The notes beneath the pieces are model-generated. The model did no database searches. It was given only the letters and a program-made list of their open reading frames with translations, and had not been told where the DNA came from. The position numbers and the translations under genes were made by a program. Shown here in pieces: positions 1 to 9,420 of a DNA stretch of 37,937 nt. The DNA comes from Melioribacteraceae bacterium (GTDB taxonomy: Bacteria > Bacteroidota > Ignavibacteria > Ignavibacteriales > Melioribacteraceae): the NCBI GenBank assembly GCA_021647785.1, contig JAKIUC010000043.1, forward strand, positions 1-37,937, written 5' to 3'. Within the stretch, counting starts at the first letter, position 1; every line of letters starts with the position of its first letter.

Positions 1-74
1 AGAAGTTCTTTTTCATCCTTGAATTTTTTGGATGCCACTGTTTCCAATGCACGGTATAATTTTTTTTGTTTCAT
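1..74 (-). CDS. 5' end of an unidentified gene, cut by the window edge
   Basis: On the minus strand an ATG at 74-72 opens a frame of 24 codons that runs off the left edge without a stop. The start reads MKQKKLYRALETVASKKF and continues with a lysine- and glutamate-rich stretch. A purine-rich GAGGAAA sits about ten bases upstream (83-90), a good ribosome binding site. The composition is protein-like, but the piece is too short to name. The upstream edge of the 91-217 repeat element touches this ribosome binding site. Confidence 0.5.
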   Translation of the reverse strand, partial: MKQKKLYRALETVASKKFKDEKEL

Positions 75-90
75 GTGTTTATAATTTCCT

Positions 91-217
91 CGTCATTGCG
101 AATCCCGCTTTTGGGGATGAAGCAATCTGTAACAGATTATCCCATAGGTCTGCGAGACTTCCACGGAGAATTCTTACAGAGCTTCGTCGTCCAAAGAACG
201 GACTCATCGTAATGACA
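91..217. repeat. REP/MITE-like palindromic intergenic element
   Basis: The ends are imperfect inverted repeats: CGTCATTGCGA at 91-101 and TCGTAATGACA at 207-217, matching at 9 of 11 positions. Inside, GATGAAGCAATCTGT near 116-130 pairs with ACAGAGCTTCGTC near 176-188, so the whole element can fold into one long hairpin. Its GC content is higher than that of the surroundings. Similar cgtcattgcga...gaagcaatct sequences are familiar as dispersed intergenic repeats in Bacteroidota-type genomes; that comparison is from memory. A 64-codon open frame across it (32-226, plus) is not taken as a gene. Confidence 0.6.
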
Positions 218-310
218 TTTTTATAATCATTCACTTGTATTTTTAAAAATCAATAATAACGGTTTCAAATATATATTACTTTTTACAAATTTATTTTGTC
301 CGTAGGACTC

Positions 311-1567
311 TTACTGAGAATAAAATTTTACTACTTCTCTAATAGCATCTTGACTAACTTTGTTAAACTCTTTTGCATCCAGCGTTCTCATAATTGAATT
401 ACTTGTTGAACGATAGACTCCTTTAGCAACATATCCTGCCCCTTCAAAAACACCAATTTCATTTTCATACACACTATCAACCGGAGTAGGAATTGGAGTA
501 TTTTCATCAATATCATTTTCCCATTTTTTTGAAAAGTTTGATAGAGTAGTAATGTTTTTCTCCCAAGGCTCAACTCCATTTGGATAAAATTCTTCAAAAG
601 TATTATCGTAGCCATACTCGTCAGCTAAACCTGCCAAACCGTGTCCCATCTCATGAACAAATACTTCCTTAAATTTGGGATTATTTGTAACTGTTAATGA
701 GTAATAATTGAATATAGCCCCGCCGCCATATTTTTCGGAATTAGCCAAAATATAAATTTGATCGTACGGAGCATTAGCAGCAACATCACATACCTTATGG
801 TAATCTTCGGTCATTAAATATCGTTCGCTATCAAATGTATAGTAGGAAGAATTCAGTAAAGTATTGCCCCAAATATCCTCCGCAGGTATGTCGCATACAG
901 ATTCCTCTGATGCTGCTTTCACTGCCCAGAAGTTAAACTTGTTTTCTAATTCTGTAAATGGAGAGTACTCAAATAAATAGTTTGTTAGGGTATTGCAGTC
1001 ATCAATAAATTTATCCATTTCACTTTCCGTATATCCTTCCGGAAGAAATACAATATCATATTTTTCAGAAGGTATTCCTGAGTATTTTATTTTTTCTACA
1101 TCATATTTAGCATAACTCTCTTCTCGTATAAAATAATTATCAGGATTAATCTTCAGCGAATAAATCTCTTTAAATATGTTTTCACTATTTCTTGAATATA
1201 ATTTAAGTGTAACGCTATCTCTCGGATATGGGAATATTGCAGTTCCACTATATGAACGGTTTATTTCTTTCGCTTCTTTAGTAGTCTGCCATTCCTTGAA
1301 TAGAGTTGAAAATCCTTTTGAATAAATCACATTTTCATTATTAAATATTGATAACTTATATTCACCAAGGTTTAATGTATCAACTAAGTTTATTTTAGGA
1401 CCGCCCCAAATTGCTTCTTCAATTAATTCCTTAAAAACAATTTGCTCTCTATTGCTATTCCCCACTTGATAATAATCAAATCTCATAGTTTTATCAAAAA
1501 ACCAAACATCATATTCAGTTTGAGCAAATAGACTAATTCCAAATAACAGAAACAATAATATTTTCAT
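311..1567 (-). CDS. Secreted M64-family zinc metallopeptidase
   Basis: The 418-residue protein starts with a signal peptide (MKILLFLLFGISLFAQ) and should be exported. A zinc-binding motif HEMGHGLAGLADEY lies around residue 306; HExxH followed by GLADEY is the signature of peptidase family M64 (IgA-peptidase-like, BF3526 type). The N-terminal 150 residues fit the beta-rich N-domain usually found in this family, and the segment around 165-180 (YDIVFLPEGYTESEM) is the typical start of the catalytic domain. No T9SS sorting domain is present, so it is probably periplasmic or surface-associated by another route. It lies downstream of clpC on the same strand, but a strong hairpin separates them, so it is probably transcribed alone. 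The exact substrate is unknown. Confidence 0.87.
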   Translation of the reverse strand: MKILLFLLFGISLFAQTEYDVWFFDKTMRFDYYQVGNSNREQIVFKELIEEAIWGGPKINLVDTLNLGEYKLSIFNNENVIYSKGFSTLFKEWQTTKEAKEINRSYSGTAIFPYPRDSVTLKLYSRNSENIFKEIYSLKINPDNYFIREESYAKYDVEKIKYSGIPSEKYDIVFLPEGYTESEMDKFIDDCNTLTNYLFEYSPFTELENKFNFWAVKAASEESVCDIPAEDIWGNTLLNSSYYTFDSERYLMTEDYHKVCDVAANAPYDQIYILANSEKYGGGAIFNYYSLTVTNNPKFKEVFVHEMGHGLAGLADEYGYDNTFEEFYPNGVEPWEKNITTLSNFSKKWENDIDENTPIPTPVDSVYENEIGVFEGAGYVAKGVYRSTSNSIMRTLDAKEFNKVSQDAIREVVKFYSQ

Positions 1568-1583
1568 TTTAATATTCTCACTT

Positions 1584-1620
1584 AATAAAAAAGTAATCCT
1601 ATTTGGATTACTTTTTTATT
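1584..1620 (-). terminator. Perfect 16-bp hairpin ending the clpC transcript
   Basis: AATAAAAAAGTAATCC (1584-1599) and its exact reverse complement (1605-1620) flank a 5-base loop. Read on the minus strand the stem ends in TTTTTTATT, giving a U-rich tail 24 bases past the clpC stop codon. It fits a rho-independent terminator and lies before the M64 peptidase gene. Confidence 0.75.
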
Positions 1621-1643
1621 AAATATATTTAGCAATATATTTT

Positions 1644-4160
1644 TTATTCTTTCTCAGAAATATCAGTAGTTGGTTCATCACTTAAGTTAGTCATATCATC
1701 TTCTGATTTTTCAGTAGTAAACAATAAACTATCATTACCTTCATCATTAGAGACAAGAATTATATCGCCTTCTTTAATATTTCCTAAAAGAAGTTCCTCA
1801 GAAAGAGGGTCTTCAATGTATGTTTGGATAGCTCTCTTCAATGGACGTGCTCCAAATTTAGGGTCATATCCCTTCTCTGTTAAAAACTCTTCAGCAGATT
1901 CATCAAGTTTAATTTGCATCTTGTTCCGCTGAATATTTTTAATAAGTTCCTTCAATTCAATTTTAATAATTTTAGTAATATCAGATTTCTCAAGATTTCT
2001 AAAAACAATAGTATCATCAACACGGTTTAAAAATTCCGGATTAAACAAATCCTTCATTGCACTTTCAACAGTGTTTTTCAGATTTTTATATTGATCAACT
2101 TCATCATCACCACTAAAACCAAAGCCGCCTGTTTCGCGAATTTGCTTTGTGCCAACATTTGATGTCATTATAATAATAGTGTTTTTAAAATCGACTTTAC
2201 GACCAAGGCTATCAGTCAACACACCGTCATCCAAAACTTGTAATAAAATATTAAAAACATCTTGATGAGCTTTCTCTATTTCATCAAATAAAATAACTGA
2301 ATATGGCTTACGCCGAACTTTTTCTGTTAACTGCCCACCTTCTTCAAAACCAACATATCCTGGAGGAGCACCAATAAGCCGTGAGACAGCATGTTTCTCC
2401 ATATACTCACTCATATCAATCCTAATAAGTGCATCCTCAGAATCAAAAAGATATCTTGCCAACACTTTTGCTAATTCAGTTTTGCCAACACCAGTAGGTC
2501 CTAAGAAGATAAAGTTACCAATTGGCTTATCAGGATTTTTCAAACCAGCTCTAGTTCTACGTATAGCTTTCGAAAGTTTAATGATAGCTTCCTCTTGCCC
2601 TACAATGCTTTCTTTAAGAACATCTTCCATTTTAAGCAACTTTACAGATTCTTCCTGCACAACATTAGTAACGGGAATTCCAGTCATCATTGCAACTATT
2701 GTAGCAATATCTTCTTCAACAACATCATATACTAAATCTTTAGTCTCCTTATCCCATCTATCTTTTTCTGCCTCTAACTCCAACAGAAGTTTTCTTTCAG
2801 TATCTCTGAGACGTGCTGCTTCCTCGTAATCTTGTTTTTTTACAACAGAAATCTTATCCCTTTTTACATTATCAATATCGTCTTCAAGTTTTAGGATTTC
2901 ATCAGAAACTTTGAAATTCCCCATATGAACTCTCGAACCAGCTTCATCAATTACGTCAATAGCTTTATCCGGAAAATATCTATCTGTGATATATCTCTCA
3001 CTCATATTTACGGCAGCATTAATTGCATCTACAGAGTACTTAACACTATGATGTTCTTCATATTTGAACTTAATATTATTTAATATTTCAATTGTCTCTT
3101 CTACAGAAGGTGGCTCAACATTAACTTTTTGGAAACGTCTATCCAAAGCTCCGTCTGTTTCTACAAACTTTCTATATTCATCAAGCGTAGTTGCACCAAT
3201 ACATTGAATTTCGCCACGAGCGAGAGCGGGCTTAAACATGTTTGAAGCATCAAGCGAACCAGATGCACCGCCAGCTCCAACAATAGTATGGAGTTCATCA
3301 ATAAATAAAATTACTTCTTCAGCTTTTTCCAATTCAACCATTAAAGCTTTCATCCGTTCTTCAAATTGTCCACGATACTTAGTACCAGCAACCATTCCAG
3401 CCATATCTAAAGTTACAACCCTCTTATCTTGCAAAGTTCTTGGAACTTTTCTAGTAATAATTTTTAGAGCTAAACCTTCGGCAATAGCAGTTTTGCCAAC
3501 ACCTGGTTCACCAATAAGAACTGGATTATTCTTTTTTCTTCTACTTAATATTTGTGCAACTCTTTCTATCTCTTTCTCTCTACCAATAACAGGGTCAAGT
3601 TTATCATCAATTGCTAATTTTGTTAAATCACGACCAAAATTATCTAACACTGGTGTTTTAGATTTTTCAATTTTTGCTTTTTGAGGTTGTGGGGCAAAAC
3701 TTGGAGTTCTTGGAGTCTGTGTACTACTACTCATTATTGAATTTAGTTCACCTCTCGCAGTTTCATAAGTAACATGAAATTGATGTAGAATTTGAGTAGC
3801 AATATTATCTTCATCACGCAAAAGTGAGAGGAGAATATGCTCTGTTCCAATTACATTCGATTTATATATTTTAGATTCAATCTGAGTAATCTTCAAAACT
3901 TTTTCAGCTTGTTTTGTTAATGGGATATTGCCGATAGTTAATGTTCCACCAGAAGATTTAACAGTATTTTCAATTGTCTTTTTTAGTTTTACTAAATCAA
4001 CATTTAAATTTTGAAGTATTTTTATAGCAACACCCAAACCCTCTCTAACAACACCTAACAAAAGGTGTTCGGTACCTATGTAATCATGTCCAAGTCTAAG
4101 AGCTTCCTCTCTACTTAGTCTAATTACTTCTTGAACTCTTTCCGAAAAATTTCCGTCCAT
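1644..4160 (-). CDS. clpC: ClpC-type AAA+ unfoldase subunit of Clp protease
   Basis: The 838-residue protein has the full ClpC plan. Two Clp N-terminal repeats span residues 1-145. The first AAA+ module has Walker A GEPGVGKT near 220 and Walker B VILFIDELH. A UVR segment (KQDYEEAARLRDTE) lies near 445-460, and the second AAA+ module has Walker A GPTGVGKT near 557 and Walker B SVILFDEIEKAH, followed by a Clp D2-small domain. ClpC unfolds proteins with ATP and feeds them to ClpP in the cytoplasm; the UVR domain separates ClpC from ClpA and ClpB. An AGGAA ribosome binding site precedes ATG 4160. No adaptor gene (mcsA/mcsB, ctsR) is adjacent, so regulation cannot be read from context. Length and motifs are complete. 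Confidence 0.97.
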   Translation of the reverse strand: MDGNFSERVQEVIRLSREEALRLGHDYIGTEHLLLGVVREGLGVAIKILQNLNVDLVKLKKTIENTVKSSGGTLTIGNIPLTKQAEKVLKITQIESKIYKSNVIGTEHILLSLLRDEDNIATQILHQFHVTYETARGELNSIMSSSTQTPRTPSFAPQPQKAKIEKSKTPVLDNFGRDLTKLAIDDKLDPVIGREKEIERVAQILSRRKKNNPVLIGEPGVGKTAIAEGLALKIITRKVPRTLQDKRVVTLDMAGMVAGTKYRGQFEERMKALMVELEKAEEVILFIDELHTIVGAGGASGSLDASNMFKPALARGEIQCIGATTLDEYRKFVETDGALDRRFQKVNVEPPSVEETIEILNNIKFKYEEHHSVKYSVDAINAAVNMSERYITDRYFPDKAIDVIDEAGSRVHMGNFKVSDEILKLEDDIDNVKRDKISVVKKQDYEEAARLRDTERKLLLELEAEKDRWDKETKDLVYDVVEEDIATIVAMMTGIPVTNVVQEESVKLLKMEDVLKESIVGQEEAIIKLSKAIRRTRAGLKNPDKPIGNFIFLGPTGVGKTELAKVLARYLFDSEDALIRIDMSEYMEKHAVSRLIGAPPGYVGFEEGGQLTEKVRRKPYSVILFDEIEKAHQDVFNILLQVLDDGVLTDSLGRKVDFKNTIIIMTSNVGTKQIRETGGFGFSGDDEVDQYKNLKNTVESAMKDLFNPEFLNRVDDTIVFRNLEKSDITKIIKIELKELIKNIQRNKMQIKLDESAEEFLTEKGYDPKFGARPLKRAIQTYIEDPLSEELLLGNIKEGDIILVSNDEGNDSLLFTTEKSEDDMTNLSDEPTTDISEKE

Positions 4161-4494
4161 TATAATTCCTAACTTTAATATTCTATATTCAAATTTAATT
4201 AAAAAAACGATATTTACCTATTTCAGTATAAAGCAAGGCAAAGGCTTAGGCGAAGAAAATGCAGAATAGAATATCTTTTGTTCTTCACCGCTGCGAATAT
4301 TTTTTACAAAAATAAATACTTGCTTCACTCTCTTTTATCGAAATAATTTTTAAATAATAAAGAGAAAATCATTAATTAAGTCATGGTTATAAACTTCTTT
4401 GGGATATTGGGTAATTTTTGCTATTGTTCAAAAAAAAAAGATGCTGCTCACAAAGTGATACCTATGGTAGAATGCACTAATAAAAAAATCTAAT
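4161..4494. other. Non-coding gap between clpC and the unknown gene at 4495
   Basis: No convincing coding frame is seen in these 334 bases. A weak hairpin pairs GGCGAAGAA (4249-4257) with TTCTTCACC (4281-4289, 8 of 9 positions). A run of ten A at 4430-4439 gives a U10 tract on the minus strand after a short TCAC/GTGA stem, which could end the glgP-4495 transcript. The clpC promoter should lie in the part near 4161-4250, but no clear -35/-10 pair stands out. Confidence 0.4.
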
Positions 4495-5244
4495 CTATCG
4501 AAACATTTTTAGCGTACTACTTTTGTAATCTTCCTTTTTGCTTTTTTTATGACTTACTCTTTTAAAGAAATCGCTGTCATCTTTAACTTCTACAATTTTC
4601 GTTTCTCGCTTAGGATAAGAATTGTTTTTATAATTTTCAAATTTTTCTAAATTATAGAACTTACTCTCTCTTTTACTCATTTCCGGATGTGCATTCTTGA
4701 ACATATCTAATTTAGGTTTGTTTAATTTTTCTTTGTTTAAATCTAGACTACTATTTTTTAATGAGAGCATAGTTTCTGCAAAGATTGAATCATTTTGGTT
4801 TTTAGCCTCATCATCACTTAAATCAACACAAAAATGCTCTTCATAAATTACTGATTCATCTAAAATAGTTTTAGTTTTGTAACCCACTTGCTGAATTTTA
4901 AACATGAATTCATCTTTTGGAAGAGTAATTTTAAGAAATTCTAAATCCTTTAAAATAAATATTGGGTCAAAATAGACTATCTCAATTTTTTTTTCTAACT
5001 TAATAAAAAAACCAATTTTACTTGAAAAAGGATCAAGGTCTTCATCATTAGTTAATAACCTGTAAAGAATTAAGTTCTTCTTTACAGGTTTATTGATAAA
5101 AGTACTAATCTCTTTAAAATCTAAGTTTTTAGTAATCTCTGGGTTCGATTTATCAACAATTACAAAATTTGTTAAAAAATCAAATTTATTTTTCGAAAAA
5201 ATAATAGACCCATAATTATTATATTCATAAGTTTCTATTAACAC
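4495..5244 (-). CDS. Unknown cytoplasmic protein coupled to glgP
   Basis: I do not recognise this 249-residue protein. It has no signal peptide or membrane segment. The first 130 residues alternate hydrophobic and charged stretches and look like a folded beta-rich domain (for example IGFFIKLEKKIEIVYFDPIFIL). From about 150 to the end it is rich in Lys, Asn, Asp and Ser and looks disordered and basic. The start codon is GTG at 5244, only 4 bases after the glgP stop; an AAGGA inside the end of glgP serves as its ribosome binding site, so translation is probably coupled to glgP. That position suggests a role linked to alpha-glucan metabolism or its regulation, but this is inference from location only. 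Confidence 0.75.
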   Translation of the reverse strand: MLIETYEYNNYGSIIFSKNKFDFLTNFVIVDKSNPEITKNLDFKEISTFINKPVKKNLILYRLLTNDEDLDPFSSKIGFFIKLEKKIEIVYFDPIFILKDLEFLKITLPKDEFMFKIQQVGYKTKTILDESVIYEEHFCVDLSDDEAKNQNDSIFAETMLSLKNSSLDLNKEKLNKPKLDMFKNAHPEMSKRESKFYNLEKFENYKNNSYPKRETKIVEVKDDSDFFKRVSHKKSKKEDYKSSTLKMFR

Positions 5245-5248
5245 TTAC

Positions 5249-7831
5249 TTATTCCTTAATTAGTGAAACCCAACGAATTGCACCAAGTTCAAATTGATTA
5301 ATCAATAGAGAATGTTTTGGTAGAATTCTTAAAGTATATCCAAACTCACCAGTAGTACCACACTTAATACTTCCTTCAAATTTACAAATACTTTCTTCAC
5401 TTTTACAATCAATACATTTCATTTTTGAATAAGAATTTTCATTTGCTTCATCAGCATTATCTAACTTACCATAATATATTTGTACTTCAATATCATCGCT
5501 TGTTAGATTTCCTATTTTTACTTCAGCAGTAACTTTATATTTAGACCCCACTTTTAATTCTTCACCATTACCTGAGTGGCTTACGGAAACAAACTCCATT
5601 TTATCCCAATTTTCAATCAAATTAGCTTTCCATTGTGTGAACTCTTTAACTTTCTGCCAATCATTTTCAATCAGCTCGGTTCTATTTTTGTGAGCGTTTA
5701 GGTAAAATTTTTCTGTATATTCTTGAACCATACGGTGAGTATTATAAACAGGTGCAAGCTGACTCATAGAATTCTTCATCATTTTAATCCACTCTCTCGG
5801 AAGACCTTCGTTACCATTGTTATAGAATAGAGGGACAATATTATTTTCAAGAGTTTTAAATAGCATATTTGCTTCAACTTCATCTTGATAATCAAGGTCT
5901 CTATATTCCTCTCCGTTACCAATTCTCCAGCCAACTTCACGGTTGTAACCTTCATCCCACCAACCATCAAGAACACTAAAGTTTAAACCACCATTTGCAA
6001 TTATTTTCATGCCTGAAGTTCCGCTTGCTTCTAATGGTCTTCGAGGATTATTTAACCAAATATCACATCCCTGCACCATATAACGTGCAATATTCATATC
6101 GTAATTTTCTAAGAAAACAATTCTTTTTCTCAAATGTCCTTTTTTTGCAAACTCAAAAATATCTTGGATTAATTTTTTACCAGCATCATCATGCGGATGA
6201 GCCTTACCTGCAATAATTATTTGAACAGGTCTCTCTGTATCACTTAATATGCTTACCAATCTTTCAATATCTCTGAACAGAAGTGTTGCTCTTTTATACG
6301 TAGCAAAACGCCGAGCAAAACCAATTGTAAGTGTTGTAGAATCTAACACCTCTCCTGCACCATTAATTTCTTCCTGCGAGCCACCTTGAGAGATAATTTG
6401 TTCTCGCAATCTTTTTCGTGCAAAAGCAACTAAACGTTCACGTCTTCTCACATGAGTTCTCCATAATTCTTCGTCAGGAATTTCATGAACAGATTTCCAC
6501 ACGTCAGGATCTGCAACCGAGTTAATAAATCCATCACCCAAATAACGATAAAGAAGTGTCTCCATTTCAGAAGATAAATGGGATCGGATATGAATTCCAT
6601 TTGTTACATAGTCAATTGGAATTTCGTTGAAAGGTACATCCTTAAATCCATCAACCCACATTTTGCGAGAAACCTCGCCATGGAGTTTACTAACTCCATT
6701 TACGAAGCCTGCCATATTCATAGCCAAATGAGCCATATTAAAATTTGGAGGTTCTTTTTCATCTAAAATTGTACCGAGTTTATAGAATTCTGAATCTGTA
6801 ATTTTTAATTCGTTTCTGTAAAATTTGCCAAAATATTTTTCAACCAATTCATTCGGAAAAATATCGATACCAGCGGGAACAGGAGTGTGCGTAGTAAAAA
6901 TACTTGAATAGAAGCCGAGATTTTTTGCTTCTTCAAAAGATAAACCATCATTTTTTTGATGTTGTCTAATACGTTCAAGTGATAGAAATGCTGAGTGCCC
7001 TTCATTCATATGGCAAACTTTAGGTTCAATTCCTAACGCATGTAAAGCTCTAATACCCCCAATGCCAAGTATTATTTCTTGCTGAATTCTTGTTTCAATA
7101 GTACCGCTATAAAGACCATGTGTAATTTCTCTATCTTGTAAATTATTCTCTTTAATATTTGTATCAAGCACATAAAGTTGAACACGCCCAACCTCAATTC
7201 TCCAAATCTGTGCATAAACTTTGCGCTTAGGAAAATCGACAGAAATTTTAATAGGATTACCTTCCTCATCTTTTTCCAATTCCATTGGCTGATTGTGGTA
7301 ATCAATTATATCATACTTTTCTTGCTGCCATCCATCATTATTTAGATACTGCTGAAAGTAACCTTCTTTATAGTTTAAGCCTACAGCCACTAAGGGAATG
7401 CCGAGATCACTTGCAGATTTAAGATGGTCGCCAGCAAGAACACCGAGACCGCCAGAGTAGATTTGCAAACATTCTGTTAAGCCAAACTCTGCTGAAAAAT
7501 ATGCAATATAATTTTGCTTTTTCTTTTCATATTTTGTTTGGTACCAGACAGAACCTTTTAGATAATTTTTTAGGTCATCATTAACACGATTCATCTGTGA
7601 AATAAATCCATCATCTTTTGCAACTTCATCAAGTCTATTTTGTTTGATGCTTCCAAGTAACTGAACAGGATTATGATATGTAGCTTCCCATAATTCCTTA
7701 TCCAATCTTCTAAAAAGAGAGATAGCATCTTGATTCCACGTCCAATATAAATTTTTAGCAATATATCTTAATGGTTCTAATTTTTTCGGTAATGCAGGAA
7801 CTACTTTAAAACTTCCAACATATTCAATCAT
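5249..7831 (-). CDS. glgP: Alpha-glucan (glycogen/maltodextrin) phosphorylase, DUF3417-type
   Basis: The 860-residue protein phosphorolyses alpha-1,4-glucans to glucose 1-phosphate using pyridoxal phosphate. It starts with the DUF3417 domain of the short bacterial branch (residues about 10-115, with RYIAKNLYWTWNQDA). The glycosyltransferase-35 core follows, with AEFGLTECLQIYSGGLGVLAGDHLKSASDLG-type sequence at about 115-145 and the cofactor-binding EASGTSGMK near 600-608, whose lysine is the expected PLP attachment site. The C-terminal 120 residues form an extra beta-rich domain seen in this branch. GAGG before ATG 7831 supports the start. It is divergent from the htrA gene at 8005 and is followed directly by the unknown gene at 4495-5244. 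The GH13 enzyme at 20246-23863 may act on the same polymer. Confidence 0.95.
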   Translation of the reverse strand: MIEYVGSFKVVPALPKKLEPLRYIAKNLYWTWNQDAISLFRRLDKELWEATYHNPVQLLGSIKQNRLDEVAKDDGFISQMNRVNDDLKNYLKGSVWYQTKYEKKKQNYIAYFSAEFGLTECLQIYSGGLGVLAGDHLKSASDLGIPLVAVGLNYKEGYFQQYLNNDGWQQEKYDIIDYHNQPMELEKDEEGNPIKISVDFPKRKVYAQIWRIEVGRVQLYVLDTNIKENNLQDREITHGLYSGTIETRIQQEIILGIGGIRALHALGIEPKVCHMNEGHSAFLSLERIRQHQKNDGLSFEEAKNLGFYSSIFTTHTPVPAGIDIFPNELVEKYFGKFYRNELKITDSEFYKLGTILDEKEPPNFNMAHLAMNMAGFVNGVSKLHGEVSRKMWVDGFKDVPFNEIPIDYVTNGIHIRSHLSSEMETLLYRYLGDGFINSVADPDVWKSVHEIPDEELWRTHVRRRERLVAFARKRLREQIISQGGSQEEINGAGEVLDSTTLTIGFARRFATYKRATLLFRDIERLVSILSDTERPVQIIIAGKAHPHDDAGKKLIQDIFEFAKKGHLRKRIVFLENYDMNIARYMVQGCDIWLNNPRRPLEASGTSGMKIIANGGLNFSVLDGWWDEGYNREVGWRIGNGEEYRDLDYQDEVEANMLFKTLENNIVPLFYNNGNEGLPREWIKMMKNSMSQLAPVYNTHRMVQEYTEKFYLNAHKNRTELIENDWQKVKEFTQWKANLIENWDKMEFVSVSHSGNGEELKVGSKYKVTAEVKIGNLTSDDIEVQIYYGKLDNADEANENSYSKMKCIDCKSEESICKFEGSIKCGTTGEFGYTLRILPKHSLLINQFELGAIRWVSLIKE

Positions 7832-8004
7832 TTTTTTCCTCGTTATATTAACATAATTAATTTACTACTGCATTTTAGAAATAATTATATTAAAAACAAA
7901 TTTGATTTTTCATAACATTTGATTATTAATATTTTATAATAGCTAATCTTATTTTTATCTTTGTAATAATATTTTATTAAGTAGTTCTATTTTAAGGAAA
8001 TAAC

Positions 8005-9195
8005 ATGAGTAAATATCAAATAATCCTTTCAAATATCATAATAACAACAACAATAGTTGCGGCTTTTTTTTATCTCTCCAATGGAAATTCTTTTATTGCT
8101 GATAAAGAAAATGTAAATGAAATAAGGATTGATACAATAGTAATTCAATCAAAAGAAAGCATTCAAAATTCTATTTACGAATCGAGGGAAACAATAATTA
8201 CAAAAACTGTTAAAAACGTTAGTCCGGCAGTTGTAGGTATTTCAGTAAAAGAGGTTAGACAGTATCAGTACAATTCACCTTTTAACAATCATCCATTTTG
8301 GCGAAAATTTTTTGGGTCCCGAATTTACAATAAAGAGATTTCAGGATTAGGCTCTGGTGCAATAATCTCTTCGGATGGGTACATTCTTACTAACGACCAT
8401 GTTGCGGGTACAGCTGATGAAATAACTGTAACTTTATCGAACGGTAAACATTATATAGCTGAAAGAATTGGAACCGATTTAACTTCTGATATTTGTCTAA
8501 TTAAAATTGATGAAACTAACTTGCCCTATATTCCACTTGGTAATTCTGATGAAATATTAATTGGTGAGTGGGTTGTTGCTCTCGGAAATCCTTTTGGTCT
8601 ATTTGATGTATCGGATAAACCCACTGTTACTGTGGGTGTAATTAGTGCATCGGGTATGAACCTTAGCCCTGTTGACCATAGATACTACATTGATATGCTT
8701 CAAACAGATGCCTCAATAAACCAAGGGAACTCTGGTGGTCCGCTTGTAAATAGCATGGGTGAGTTAATTGGAATGAATACACTTATCTGGACTGCACAAG
8801 GCTCAAGCGGTAATGTTGGTGTTGGTTTTGCAATACCCTCAAATAAATTAAATAAAGTTATTGGTGAACTTAAAGAGAATGGATTTTTTGAACGTAACTA
8901 CTGGACTGGATTACGCATACATTCAATTGATGAGGGAATTGCAAATTATTATAAACTGCCAGATACACGCGGGGTAATAATTACAGATGTTATTCCAAAC
9001 TCTCCTGCAAGTGCCGCCAAACTTGAGCCTGGTGATATTATCAGAAAAATTGAAGATTTTGATATTGATAATTATGAAACATTGAAAGGTGTTCTTCAAA
9101 ATTATAAAACTGGTGAAAAAATTAGCATTACTATTCTTCGTGGAAATGTTAGTTATATAAAGCAAATGGTTTTGGAAAAAAGAGAATCGAGATAA
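8005..9195 (+). CDS. HtrA/Deg-family serine protease with one PDZ domain
   Basis: This 396-residue protease has an N-terminal membrane anchor (about residues 6-24) and no clear cleavage site, so the catalytic part should face the periplasm. The trypsin-like S1C domain carries the triad His132 (TNDHVAG), Asp162 (SDICLIKID) and Ser243 (QGNSGGPL). One PDZ domain follows at about 300-390, with RGVIITDVIPNSPASAAKLEPGDII at its core. A single PDZ plus an anchor resembles DegS-like architecture; DegP/DegQ usually carry two PDZ domains and a cleaved signal. Quality control of envelope proteins is the likely role. AAGGAAA precedes the ATG. It is a single gene divergent from glgP. Confidence 0.94.
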   Translation: MSKYQIILSNIIITTTIVAAFFYLSNGNSFIADKENVNEIRIDTIVIQSKESIQNSIYESRETIITKTVKNVSPAVVGISVKEVRQYQYNSPFNNHPFWRKFFGSRIYNKEISGLGSGAIISSDGYILTNDHVAGTADEITVTLSNGKHYIAERIGTDLTSDICLIKIDETNLPYIPLGNSDEILIGEWVVALGNPFGLFDVSDKPTVTVGVISASGMNLSPVDHRYYIDMLQTDASINQGNSGGPLVNSMGELIGMNTLIWTAQGSSGNVGVGFAIPSNKLNKVIGELKENGFFERNYWTGLRIHSIDEGIANYYKLPDTRGVIITDVIPNSPASAAKLEPGDIIRKIEDFDIDNYETLKGVLQNYKTGEKISITILRGNVSYIKQMVLEKRESR

Positions 9196-9420
9196 TTAAA
9201 CAACTGCACTAAAAGAAAACTTCTCGATAATCCCGCAAAATATACGGGACAGGTGTTTTTTATGTTAAGAAATTTCAAATGATAAAAAACAAATAATAAA
9301 TAAACGACAAAAATCAAATTTCAAAATTTAATTTCTTGGTTCTCAATTTGTTATTTATAATTTGATTTTTGTCGTTTGCGGTTTACCGCCATAGGTATTA
9401 GTGCATGAGAATAAAATATT
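9196..9420. repeat. Intergenic hairpins between htrA and the T9SS gene
   Basis: A short stem TCCCG (9231-9235)/CGGGA (9245-9249) followed by a T6 run at 9256-9261 could terminate htrA. Downstream, AAACGACAAAAATCAAATT (9302-9320) and its exact reverse complement (9359-9377) form a 19-bp stem around an AT-rich loop that itself holds imperfect repeats of the caaat/attgt type. The larger structure resembles a dispersed intergenic repeat more than a simple terminator. Confidence 0.5.

Noticed and set aside
32-226. 64-codon open frame on the plus strand
   Set aside because: It lies across a palindromic repeat, has no ribosome binding site and no family-like sequence; it is repeat DNA read as protein.
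4457-9412. Shared ACCTATGG-type words near 4463 and 9388, each beside an AGTGCAT word
   Set aside because: The words occur in a different order in the two places and the match is only 8-10 bases; this can be chance in short AT-rich gaps.
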